Shown: positions 24,861 to 33,240 of the stretch, in pieces
Numbering within the stretch: position 1 is the stretch's first letter
Layout: each line of letters starts with the position of its first letter
DNA from: CAZGRP01 sp964527995
Lineage (GTDB): Bacteria > Zhuqueibacterota > Zhuqueibacteria > Oceanimicrobiales > CAZGRP01
Length of the DNA stretch: 64,000 nt
Assembly: GCA_964527995.1 (NCBI GenBank)
Contig: CAZGRP010000013.1
Coordinates: 11,935 to 75,934 of the forward strand
Reading direction: 5' to 3'
Translations under genes and position numbers: made by a program
Notes under the pieces: model-generated
The model's database searches: none
Seen by the model: the letters and a program-made list of their open reading frames with translations, nothing else
What the model was told of the DNA's origin: nothing

Positions 24861-24960
24861 NNNNNNNNNNNNNNNNNNNNNNNNNNNNNNNNNNNNNNNN
24901 NNNNNNNNNNNNNNNNNNNNNNNNNNNNNNNNNNNNNNNNNNNNNNNNNNNNNNNNNNNN
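24861..24960. other. Assembly gap (100 N)
   Basis: Exactly 100 N, the conventional filler for a scaffold join of unknown length. It cuts the 3' end of the oxidase fragment; linkage across it rests on scaffolding only. Confidence 0.97.
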
Positions 24961-24972
24961 TCACAGTTTCAG

Positions 24973-24999
24973 TGAGACATCGATGTCCCAGTTGTCTCA
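24973..24999 (+). promoter_or_regulatory. Candidate upstream activator site
   Basis: A perfect 12-bp palindrome GACATCGATGTC (24976-24987) lies within TGaGACATCGATGTCcCA, and a further half-site TGTCTCA at 24993-24999 mirrors TGAGACA at 24973-24979. It stands about 115 bases upstream of the consensus sigma54 promoter at 25111, the usual distance for an enhancer-binding protein. Confidence 0.55.
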
Positions 25000-25110
25000 T
25001 GCCTGTGGCAATGGCCCATCCTTGGCCCAGAAGCGCGCTGCGCCTGTTTTGTAAAAACAAGGAGTTAGGATAGGAACTTTTTGGCCAGATGGCGGTCCTT
25101 CTGTGTTGGC

Positions 25111-25126
25111 TGGCACAGCTGTTGCA
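25111..25126 (+). promoter_or_regulatory. Consensus sigma54 promoter
   Basis: TGGCACAGCTGTTGCA: exact TGGCAC and TTGCA boxes with GG-N10-GC spacing. It precedes the receiver gene at 25165 by 39 bases and could read on into the large cytochrome gene at 25715. It is the best match in the window. Confidence 0.82.
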
Positions 25127-25164
25127 AATGCGTCGGTGATGGCTCAACTAGCTCGGGCAGGTCG

Positions 25165-25536
25165 ATGACACGCAGGCGGGTTCTGATTGGGAGCACGGAA
25201 CCAACGGTTGTCACGCTGCTTGGTGAATTGGTTCAGCAGAGAGGCTTGGAATGGGATGCAGTCGAAACCAGTGCCGATCTGCTACTGCAGCTCCTGGAGT
25301 CTGATTATGAGTTGGTAGTGCTCGATCTCGATCTTCCTTGTGCCGGAGATGCGAAGATGGTGGGAGTTCTACGCCGCATACGGCCGAAGATCCCGCTGGT
25401 GGTATTGTCGAGCAATCCGTCGGTGGAGCTGGGAGGGCGTGTGGTTCAAGAAGGAGTCGCGTACTACTCGGTGAAGCCGGTGGCGAAAGAAACGCTGCAA
25501 GAAGTGCTGGATGCGCTCCTGGCACAGCCTCCCTGA
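25165..25536 (+). CDS. Atypical single-domain receiver protein
   Basis: A 123-residue CheY-like protein starting at ATG 25165. The phosphoacceptor is kept in LVVLDLDLP (about Asp56), as are the S position (VVLSSN) and lysine (YSVKPV). The usual N-terminal acidic pair is replaced: VLIGSTEPTV instead of a DD/ED motif, so Mg2+ binding and phosphorylation may be weakened. There is no output domain. It is transcribed from the consensus sigma54 promoter and is followed by the 976-residue cytochrome. It may be a phosphate sink or protein-interaction switch; the target is unknown. The ribosome site is weak. Confidence 0.82.
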   Translation: MTRRRVLIGSTEPTVVTLLGELVQQRGLEWDAVETSADLLLQLLESDYELVVLDLDLPCAGDAKMVGVLRRIRPKIPLVVLSSNPSVELGGRVVQEGVAYYSVKPVAKETLQEVLDALLAQPP

Positions 25537-25714
25537 TGCATGCCGGCGAGGCATTGAAAGGCTGAATGGAAAATGCCAAGTGCGGAGCTCAAGTGCTGAT
25601 GCCCCCGGCCCGGTTTAGCCATTCTCCGGCTTTCGTCTTGCGTTTTCCAGTCTGCTTGTTGCACTGGTGCAGCATCCCTTTGGCTGTCGGGACAAACGAT
25701 CAGGAGGTCAAACT

Positions 25715-28645
25715 ATGCGAAGATTTGTCACGATTGTGCTGTTGACCTTCGCGCTGGCCCTGCTGGGTGCCCAGGATGTGGGTGCTCAAGCCACTTATGT
25801 CGGGACAGAAACCTGTAACAACTGTCACGGCAAGGAGTCCAACTTCGCAGGCAACCAGTGGGCGACCTGGGTCAACACGAAGCACGCAATGAAGTGGCGC
25901 GATCCGGATGAGGGGATCGGTGTGGTTTCCGGGGCCAGAGACGCCTTCATGAACAATCTGGACCTGTCGACCGATCCGGACTTTGCTGCGTTCGGCACCA
26001 ACGCACCAAAGCTGAGCTATGACAACACCGATGCAAAGGATCCGGCCGACGAGACCAGTGGCTATCGGGTCACTATCGGCACCACGACCTATGTGGTGAA
26101 CTACACCCTCGGCGGTACTGGAGACTGGAAGCAGCGCTACATGACCAAAATCGGCAACAGCATCTACATCCTGCCGATCCAGTACAACGAGAAAACGGCC
26201 GACTGGGTGACCTACGATCCCAAGGACTGGTACGACTCGAGCAACCAGCCTCTGGCGGCGCCTCCCAAGGACGCCTCCTACGAGCGCCGCTGCATCGGCT
26301 GCCACGCGGTCAATCCCGTCGTGTCCTTCGACCAGTCGACCGGTGAATGGACCGCCACCAAGACGGAACGAAACGTCGGATGTGAGGCGTGCCATGGGCC
26401 GGGAAGCGAGCACGCCAACACAGCTGATCCGACCAAGATCCTCAACCCCGAGCACGACCTGACGGATCTGAACCGCCAGCTCGAGGTTTGTGGTGCCTGT
26501 CACGGCCGCGGCAAGAGCCAGGCGGTACTGGGTGGCGAGAACCTCGGTTACCCGTACAATGACACGGAAGGTCATTATCGTCCCGGGTTGGTGTTGGCCG
26601 ATTTCTACACGCAGACGATCAACACCTCGACCATGTGGCCTGACCTGGAGAATTCCAAGAAGCATCATCAGCAGTACATCGATTTTCTGAGCAGCCCGCA
26701 TGGCGCCTACGATCCCAACAAGCCATGGGTCGACCTGACCTGCTTCACATGCCATGACCCACACGGGGATACCCCGAACGAGCACATGGTGCGTGACAAG
26801 CTGGATGAAGACGGCCTCATTATTCCAACCGACGTGGACAACAACACCCTCTGCCTGGCGTGTCACTCCACGCATGGTGATTTCTCCCTGATCTCCAAGG
26901 AGATGGTGCTCGATCCAACCGGTGCCAATCTCGATACCATCAAGGCTGTCGTAGAGACGCACACGCGGCACCCGTACGATCCAGAGGGCACCGGCACGAG
27001 CCGCTGCACCAAGTGCCACATGCCAGAGGTGGCCAAGTCAGCGGTTCCGTACGATATCCACGGGCACACCTTCCATCCGATCGGTCCTGAGAAGACGCTC
27101 GAATTCCAGGCGCAGGGCGGCATGCCCAACTCCTGTGCCGTCTCCTGCCACCGTGCCGGGGATGCAGGTGCGCCGACGTTCGGGATTGTCGACGCCAGCC
27201 TGACCGATTGGAGCGAACAGAGCGACGTCGCCTTGGCTGACACGCTGAAGAAATTCTTTGGTACTGGTGGCTACTGGTGGGACACCGATCCGTCCAACAA
27301 CAACGTCGGTGTGCTTTCTGCTGTTCGCACCGACAACATGCCCACCGTGGATGGCGACGATTCCGATCCGGTCTGGGCCACGGCTCCGGCGCTGCAACTC
27401 CCCAACGGCGCCACGCTGAAAGCGGCCTACAACAATCAGAAGATCGTCATCCTGGCCAAGTGGAATGACCCGACCATGAGCATGACCCGCGGCGGTTCGT
27501 GGCAGTACGTCAACGGCAGTTGGGTGAACACCAAAGCCACCCAGGAAACCGGCGCGAACGAAGACCGCTTCAATATCTTGTGGAACATCAACGTGTCGGA
27601 GTTCGATGTCCGCGGATGTGCCGTCAAGTGCCACGGCCCACAGGGTGAAGAGGATGATGCCTATCTGGAAATCCCTGGCGAATACGCCGACATGTGGCAT
27701 ATGAAGGCATCACGGGCGCTGCCGGCAATCAGCTCGGCGCAGTCGGGAACGCTGACCTTCAGCACGAACGATCCCAGTGATACGCATCAGGTCACCGGCG
27801 GCACCATCATGCTGAACGGCTACGCCGATGACAAGGTGGTGGCGGCCCGGCTCGATCCGGTCTATCCGTTTGATCCGGAGGATGGCGGCCGCCACGGCGA
27901 CAGCGGCACCGCTCCATTCCGCCACAACCGCAACGCCGACAAGACCGCTCCGATGTATATGGAGAAGGCCCCGGCCGACTACATCGACGGCATGGTCCTC
28001 TATCAGAGCGAGATCGACAATGGCGAGGCGGTGGAGGTCGCGACCTTGAGCGCCTCGGACGTGCAGCAGTATTGGGATGCCTATGCCGCCGTCCACGCCG
28101 TGGTGCCGGAGCGGATCATGCAGACGCCCGCGGGCAGCCGTGGCGATGTGCATGAGGCGGCCATCTGGAAGGATGGCGTGTGGACGGCTGAGTACGAGCG
28201 TGACCTGGTCACGGGCAACGCCGACGACGTCCAGTTCGACGATCTCACCAAACCCTACTATTTTGGCACGGCGATCATGAACAACGCCGGCGGTGATAAC
28301 CACGACTTGCGCGCTCGCCTTGCGGAGTTGCACTTCGAAGAGTTCGTCTCGGTGGCGGACCGTCCCGCCAAGGGTGTGCCGAGCCGCTATGAGTTGGCGC
28401 AGAACTACCCGAATCCGTTCAACCCGCAGACGATGATTCGGTTCTCGATCCCGAAGGCTGGCAAGGTCTCGTTGAAGGTCTACAACCAACTGGGTCAGAC
28501 CGTAGCCATCCTGGTTGACAAGTACATGCAGCCGGGACAGTATCAGACCCTGTTTGTGGCCAACAACTTTGCCTCGGGAATCTACTACTATCGCCTGGAG
28601 GTGAACGGGTTCTCAGAGACGCACAAGATGGTGCTGTTGAAGTAA
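25715..28645 (+). CDS. 976-aa cytochrome: c554-like haem domain, EB-dehydrogenase haem domain, C-terminal sorting signal
   Basis: A signal peptide (residues 1-25) is followed by a c554-like multihaem region with seven CxxCH (CNNCH, CIGCH, CEACH, CGACH, CFTCH, CLACH, CTKCH), then CAVSCH (about 474). From about residue 535 to 730 the sequence resembles the haem-binding domain of ethylbenzene/DMSO-type dehydrogenase gamma subunits: PTVDGDDSDPVWATAP, KIVILAKWNDPT, EDRFNILWNIN, with a second CxxxCH, CAVKCH (about 634). Residues about 893-976 are a type IX-like sorting domain (NYPNPFNP, VSLKVYNQLGQTV, ASGIYYYRLEV). ATG 25715 follows CAGGAGG; the open frame runs 48 bases further up. This is probably a surface or secreted redox protein; its substrate is unknown. 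Confidence 0.9.
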   Translation: MRRFVTIVLLTFALALLGAQDVGAQATYVGTETCNNCHGKESNFAGNQWATWVNTKHAMKWRDPDEGIGVVSGARDAFMNNLDLSTDPDFAAFGTNAPKLSYDNTDAKDPADETSGYRVTIGTTTYVVNYTLGGTGDWKQRYMTKIGNSIYILPIQYNEKTADWVTYDPKDWYDSSNQPLAAPPKDASYERRCIGCHAVNPVVSFDQSTGEWTATKTERNVGCEACHGPGSEHANTADPTKILNPEHDLTDLNRQLEVCGACHGRGKSQAVLGGENLGYPYNDTEGHYRPGLVLADFYTQTINTSTMWPDLENSKKHHQQYIDFLSSPHGAYDPNKPWVDLTCFTCHDPHGDTPNEHMVRDKLDEDGLIIPTDVDNNTLCLACHSTHGDFSLISKEMVLDPTGANLDTIKAVVETHTRHPYDPEGTGTSRCTKCHMPEVAKSAVPYDIHGHTFHPIGPEKTLEFQAQGGMPNSCAVSCHRAGDAGAPTFGIVDASLTDWSEQSDVALADTLKKFFGTGGYWWDTDPSNNNVGVLSAVRTDNMPTVDGDDSDPVWATAPALQLPNGATLKAAYNNQKIVILAKWNDPTMSMTRGGSWQYVNGSWVNTKATQETGANEDRFNILWNINVSEFDVRGCAVKCHGPQGEEDDAYLEIPGEYADMWHMKASRALPAISSAQSGTLTFSTNDPSDTHQVTGGTIMLNGYADDKVVAARLDPVYPFDPEDGGRHGDSGTAPFRHNRNADKTAPMYMEKAPADYIDGMVLYQSEIDNGEAVEVATLSASDVQQYWDAYAAVHAVVPERIMQTPAGSRGDVHEAAIWKDGVWTAEYERDLVTGNADDVQFDDLTKPYYFGTAIMNNAGGDNHDLRARLAELHFEEFVSVADRPAKGVPSRYELAQNYPNPFNPQTMIRFSIPKAGKVSLKVYNQLGQTVAILVDKYMQPGQYQTLFVANNFASGIYYYRLEVNGFSETHKMVLLK

Positions 28646-28702
28646 GGGTGTTTCGCCTGGGAGATTATTCTCCGGCTCCATCACCCAGGCAGACAAAAAA
28701 AA

Positions 28703-28737
28703 GCCCCGGGAGGTTTCGACCTTCCGGGGCTTTTTCG
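28703..28737 (+). terminator. Rho-independent terminator
   Basis: A 12-bp stem with one G-T pair (28703-28714 with 28719-28730), a TTCG tetraloop and TTTTT, with an A-run before it. It ends the large cytochrome transcript. Confidence 0.93.
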
Positions 28738-28774
28738 TTCAGACGACGAGCGGCGGCCACACGGCCGAGGTTGC

Positions 28775-28803
28775 TTGACATTCAACTTTTCAAGGTCTAT
28801 TTT
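28775..28803 (+). promoter_or_regulatory. Sigma70-type promoter for the second haem kinase operon
   Basis: TTGACA (28775-28780), 17 bases, TATTTT (28798-28803). It gives a leader of about 280 bases before the ATG at 29090. I see no gene or other signal in 28804-29089. Confidence 0.65.
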
Positions 28804-29089
28804 ATCAACGAGGTCACGCAAAGGGGCTCAATCTTTTTCGCTTCGATGGCGGCGGCGCTGGCAATGCACGGGCCGGCGGTCCAAGAGGCAGGGCGTTTGG
28901 CTCTGATCGGTTGCCGCTCCCGCGCCGGCCGAACGTGGTCCTATGTCTGCGGTTCGCTACGAAGCGCCAGGTACGATTGTTGCACGAATACTCGCTTCGG
29001 AGTAGCCGGAGGTGCCAGGAGCTGAACATCGCCGAGATCATGCGACGGTTGGCCTGCGCCCGGGGTTTTCGTGCACGAGGTGAGGTGCT

Positions 29090-30982
29090 ATGCGTATCAG
29101 TCCTTTTTATCACCGCCTCGACTTCAAGATCATCGTCGGCTTGATGTTCGCCTTGATCGCTGTCGGACTTCCCTTCCTGCTTGCCTTTTACAACTTCCAC
29201 AAGCACCAACTCATCGACAGCCTGCAGGAGTCGACGACCAACCTGAGCCGACTGGTCGTCGGCAGCCTCGAAGCCGCCATGCTCAAAAGACAGCCGCATT
29301 TGCTCAATGCTGAGGTGAAGCGCCTTTCGGAGCAATCGCACGTCGAGCGGATCATGATCCTGAACAAGAAGGGCGAGGTGCGCATCTCGTCGGACCCGGA
29401 GATGATCGGCCATGTGTATCACAACAAGTCCGACCCCACCTGCCTGGTTTGCCACCAGTACTCGCCTACAAGGCGGAAGAATACCGCCATCGTCCGCAAC
29501 GAGAAGGGCGAAGAGAGCTTCCGCAATATGAGCCTCATCTACAATCAGCCTCGCTGCCACGGCTGCCACGATCCGGCGCAGCCGATCAACGGGGTCCTGG
29601 TGATGGACCTGTCGATGGCGCAGAGCCGGGCTCAGCTGTCTTCGAGCGTCCGCACCATTGTTCTGATGGCCTTTGTCATGGTCCTGGTGACGATCGCCGT
29701 GTTGGTGCTGCTCGTGCACCGGTTGATTCTGCGGCGCATCAATCGCTTCACCGACACAACAGAGCGTATCAGCGCCGGCCAGCTCGATGAGGTGATCGAA
29801 TTCCAAGAGCCGGACGAGATTGGTCACCTGGCCCGCAGTTTCAACCGGATGACGGCTCATCTCAAGGAAACCCTGAGTGAGGTTCAGCGCCACAAAGAGT
29901 ACCTGGAGCACCTCATGAACGGGATTACAGACGAGATTGTGGTGGTCGATCGCGACTACAGCATCGTCGCTGCCAATGAAGCCTTCTTGCGGACATGCGG
30001 AAGCAGCCGAGATGGCATCGTCGGCCACAAATGCTATGCAGTCGAGCCGCATGGCAGGTCGGGCTGCAGCCCCTATGTTGCCAACGGCTGCCCGGCTCGT
30101 GAAACGTTTCGCACCGGCAACCTGCAGACCACCCTGCGCACCTATCTCGATTGCAGCGGCCGCGAGCGCTATGTCGAAATCTACTGCTCCCCGCTGCACG
30201 ACAAGAGCGGCGAGATCTTCCAGGTGATCGAGGTTCGCAGGGATATCACCGAGCGCAAGCAACTCGAAGACCAGCTGATCCAGTCCGAGAAACTCACTTC
30301 GATGGGGCGGTTGGCGGCAAGCGTTGCCCACGAGATCAACAATCCCCTCGACGGCATCCAGAATTGCCTGGCGATCATCCGGAAGCACCCGGAGAACAAG
30401 GCACAGGTGCGCGCCATGCTCGATCTGATTTCCGAGGGCATCAGCCGCATTGCCCTGATCATTCGCCGACTGCTGATCTACACGCGCCACCACACACTGA
30501 GCAAGGAGGCAATCGATGTGAACGAGGTGGTGGAGAAATCCATTCTGCTGGTGCGCCACAAGCTGGAAGACCAGGGAGTGGAACTAAGAACCGATTTCGA
30601 CCGGGCGCTGCCGAGGGTGCATGGGGATCCGTATCATCTTTCGCAAGTCTTCATCAACATTCTGATCAACGCTTCCGACGCCGTCGAAGGCAGAACCGAT
30701 GGGTCGATCGCCATTCAGACTCGGGCATCCCGCCGCGCTGAGCACGCGGTGGAAATTTGCATTCACGACAATGGCTGCGGCATTCCGCCCGAGAATTTAG
30801 ATCGGATCTTCAGTCCGTTTTTCACTACCAAAGATGCTGAGAGGGGTACGGGGCTGGGGCTGTCCATCAGCAAGAAGATCATCGAGGAACATGACGGCGA
30901 GGTCACCGTCGAGAGCGTCGTCGGGCGGGGAACGACGGTGTGCATCACCCTGCCAGTGAGTCACGCAGAGGTGAACCGATGA
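29090..30982 (+). CDS. Sensor histidine kinase with two periplasmic haem-c motifs
   Basis: 630 residues: helix 1 (about 11-33), a periplasmic sensor with CLVCH (about 117) and CHGCH (about 155), helix 2 (about 189-211), HAMP, a PAS domain (about 275-385, with several cysteines), HisKA with SVAHEINNPLDG (His about 413) and HATPase_c with DNGCGIP, FSPFFTTK and GTGLGL. Two CxxCH in the sensor part imply covalent haem c, making it a redox, NO or O2 sensor candidate. ATG 29090 is preceded by GAGGTGAGG. It overlaps the following regulator by ATGA, so the pair is a two-component system. The preceding 976-residue cytochrome is a plausible target gene. Confidence 0.93.
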   Translation: MRISPFYHRLDFKIIVGLMFALIAVGLPFLLAFYNFHKHQLIDSLQESTTNLSRLVVGSLEAAMLKRQPHLLNAEVKRLSEQSHVERIMILNKKGEVRISSDPEMIGHVYHNKSDPTCLVCHQYSPTRRKNTAIVRNEKGEESFRNMSLIYNQPRCHGCHDPAQPINGVLVMDLSMAQSRAQLSSSVRTIVLMAFVMVLVTIAVLVLLVHRLILRRINRFTDTTERISAGQLDEVIEFQEPDEIGHLARSFNRMTAHLKETLSEVQRHKEYLEHLMNGITDEIVVVDRDYSIVAANEAFLRTCGSSRDGIVGHKCYAVEPHGRSGCSPYVANGCPARETFRTGNLQTTLRTYLDCSGRERYVEIYCSPLHDKSGEIFQVIEVRRDITERKQLEDQLIQSEKLTSMGRLAASVAHEINNPLDGIQNCLAIIRKHPENKAQVRAMLDLISEGISRIALIIRRLLIYTRHHTLSKEAIDVNEVVEKSILLVRHKLEDQGVELRTDFDRALPRVHGDPYHLSQVFINILINASDAVEGRTDGSIAIQTRASRRAEHAVEICIHDNGCGIPPENLDRIFSPFFTTKDAERGTGLGLSISKKIIEEHDGEVTVESVVGRGTTVCITLPVSHAEVNR

Positions 30983-32370
30983 AAGGAAGAATCCTTGTTG
31001 TGGACGACGAGAAGCTGAAGCGCGTCACCCTGAAGACGCAGCTTGAGGACGAAGGCTACGTCGTTGAGACGGGCGAAAATGCATTCGTCGGCCTGGAACA
31101 TCTTCGTTCCAACAGCTTCGACGTTGTCATCACGGATCTGCGCATGCCCTCCATGGACGGCCTGACGTTCCTTCGCGAAATCAAGAAGCTCTCTCCCGGC
31201 ACCGAGGTGATCATGATGACGGCCTACGGTTCGATCGAGAACGCCGTCGAAGCAATGAAAGAAGGTGCCTACGATTACATCACCAAACCCTTTCCTTACG
31301 AGGAACTGTCCATCAAGCTGGAACGGCTGATGGAGCACCGGGAAGGGCGTGAGGAGATCGAGGCGCTGCGGAGGAAAATCGAGTCCCAGTACGGCTACCA
31401 GAACCTGATTGGCCGTTCGTTGCCCATGCGCATGGTGTTCGAAAAGGCTGAGATGGTGGCCGACAGCGACGTCACGGTCCTGATTCAGGGGGAGACCGGC
31501 ACCGGCAAGGAAATGCTCGCAAACGCTATCCATTATAACAGCTCTCGCCGGCACGGCCCGTTCGTGAAGCTGAGTTGTGCCATTCTCAACCGCGACATTC
31601 TGGAAAGCGAGTTGTTCGGGCACGAAAAAGGTGCCTTCACAGGCGCCCTGCGCCGCAAGCGCGGCCGCTTCGAGCTGGCCGACGGCGGCACGATCTTCCT
31701 CGACGACGTCGACGATATTCCCTTCGATCTCCAGGTGAAGTTGCTGCGCGTCATCCAGGAGAAGACCTTCGAGCGCGTTGGCGGAGAACAACCTTTGAAG
31801 GTCGATGTGCGCCTGATCTGCGCCACGAAGAAGGATCTCCTCAAGATGGTCGGTGACGGGGCCTTCCGCGAAGATCTCTACTATCGCCTCAACGTGGTCA
31901 AGATCGAGCTCCCTCCTCTGCGCGCCCGAGGCGACGATGTTCTCCTTCTGGCTTCGCACTTTCTCGAACGGCTGAGCAAGGAGCAGGACAGGCCGGCGAA
32001 AAGACTCTCTCCGGATGTCCAACGGATCCTGTTACGCTACCAGTGGCCGGGAAACGTCCGTGAATTGCAGAACGTGATCGAGCATGGCGTTGCTCTGTCT
32101 CGGGCAGACACCGTCTGCGTTGAAGACCTGCCGGAATACCTGCAGCGGACAGGGACCGGGCCAGAGGTCGCCTCGCTGTCGTTGAACGGCGAGCAAAAAG
32201 TGAATTTCGCCGAGGTCATCCGCGACACCGAAGCCCAACTCATCTTCTGGGCCTTGGAGCGAGCTGGCGGGAACCAGGCCAAGGCGGCCGAGCTGTTGAG
32301 CATCCCGAGGACGACCCTGCGAGACAAGCTCGCATTGATCAAGTCTCGCAAAGATGCAGACCGCCGCTGA
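30979..32370 (+). CDS. NtrC-family sigma54 response regulator, partner of the 29090 kinase
   Basis: 463 residues: receiver (VVDDEKL, phosphoacceptor in VVITDLRMPS, lysine in ITKPF), AAA+ with Walker A GETGTGKE (about 171), GAFTGA (about 219), Walker B-like IFLDDVDDIP, and the NVRELQNVIEHG segment. A Fis-type helix-turn-helix (QAKAAELLSIPRTTLRDKL) ends the protein. ATG 30979 overlaps the kinase stop; the open frame extends 39 bases further into the kinase gene. It should activate sigma54 promoters on phosphorylation. The palindrome at 24973 and promoter at 25111 are the nearest fitting target. Confidence 0.93.
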   Translation: MKGRILVVDDEKLKRVTLKTQLEDEGYVVETGENAFVGLEHLRSNSFDVVITDLRMPSMDGLTFLREIKKLSPGTEVIMMTAYGSIENAVEAMKEGAYDYITKPFPYEELSIKLERLMEHREGREEIEALRRKIESQYGYQNLIGRSLPMRMVFEKAEMVADSDVTVLIQGETGTGKEMLANAIHYNSSRRHGPFVKLSCAILNRDILESELFGHEKGAFTGALRRKRGRFELADGGTIFLDDVDDIPFDLQVKLLRVIQEKTFERVGGEQPLKVDVRLICATKKDLLKMVGDGAFREDLYYRLNVVKIELPPLRARGDDVLLLASHFLERLSKEQDRPAKRLSPDVQRILLRYQWPGNVRELQNVIEHGVALSRADTVCVEDLPEYLQRTGTGPEVASLSLNGEQKVNFAEVIRDTEAQLIFWALERAGGNQAKAAELLSIPRTTLRDKLALIKSRKDADRR

Positions 32371-32692
32371 CGGATTGAGCCCCGTGGGTGGCGAATCACC
32401 GTCACCTCGACTCGCTTGTCCAACCTTTCTTGAATCAAATACTTACAACGATCTACCCTTTTCCTGCGGACGGCGTGCCGTCACTGAGGCGGTGATTTAT
32501 CCCCGCGACGGTATCTGGCAGGCACGGACGATGTGCCACAACACTCAGGTTTTTATGTAATTAGGGCAATTGCCTCCTGCTGGCACAGTTTTTCCTTCCC
32601 CCAAAGCCCGGTTTAGTTAGTGCGAAGCGAGGTCGATCGGGTACGACATGATCGGATGACGCTGGCTTTCTTGGTGAACTGAAGGAACTTGA
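32371..32692 (+). promoter_or_regulatory. Intergenic region with imperfect sigma54-like site
   Basis: The 322 bases before the Qrc-like cluster carry no gene. TGGCAC at 32581 followed by N5 and TTCC keeps the -24 box but has GG-N10-CC at -12. Upstream are an inverted repeat GGCAC-N7-GTGCC (32521-32537) and a perfect palindrome GGCAATTGCC (32565-32574). These suggest regulated transcription of the cluster, with weak promoter evidence. Confidence 0.35.
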
Positions 32693-33196
32693 ATGTCTCG
32701 CACGCTACGAATCGCAGCTCTGGCAGTTTTCTTTCTGGTGTCGGTTGTCGGGTTCTTTGGTGCCAGGGGCGGTGAAGAACAGCAACCCATCATCTACAGT
32801 CACGAACAGCATGTCACCGAACTGGAAATGGAGTGCCTCGACTGCCATACGCGCGCCAAGATCGCTGCCCGGGCGACGATCCCCAACATCGAGGTGTGCG
32901 GCGATTGTCACTCTGACACCGAAACGGACAACGTTGAGGAGCGCAAGGTGGGGCAGTATGTGATCGATGGGAAGCGCATCCCCTGGCGGCAGGTGCATCG
33001 TGTTCCGGACTACGCCTACTTCTCCCATCGCCGTCATGTCGCCCTGGGCGAAATCGAATGCAGCACGTGCCACGGCGATGTTGCGAACATGAAGACGCCG
33101 TTCGTGCGACCATTCCGCCCGATCAAGATGTCATGGTGTATTTCATGCCATGAAAAACGCTCCGTGACCAACGACTGTACCGCCTGCCATCGTTGA
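32693..33196 (+). CDS. Pentahaem cytochrome c (QrcA/ActA-like)
   Basis: A 167-residue protein with an N-terminal membrane/signal segment (about residues 5-25) and five CxxCH (CLDCH, CGDCH, CSTCH, CISCH, CTACH). Blocks such as IPWRQVHRVPDYAYFSHRRH, CSTCHGDV and MSWCISCH match the actA product at 51825-52481, which also has five haems. Such cytochromes are the periplasmic electron port of Qrc and alternative complex III. It starts at ATG 32693 and is followed by a molybdopterin-family subunit, a four-cluster ferredoxin-like protein and an NrfD protein, the order of qrcABCD. Confidence 0.88.
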   Translation: MSRTLRIAALAVFFLVSVVGFFGARGGEEQQPIIYSHEQHVTELEMECLDCHTRAKIAARATIPNIEVCGDCHSDTETDNVEERKVGQYVIDGKRIPWRQVHRVPDYAYFSHRRHVALGEIECSTCHGDVANMKTPFVRPFRPIKMSWCISCHEKRSVTNDCTACHR

Positions 33197-33240
33197 ATCG
33201 ACCGAGGTAGCGCCCTTCGAGCGGTAAAGGAGGAGTCGAG

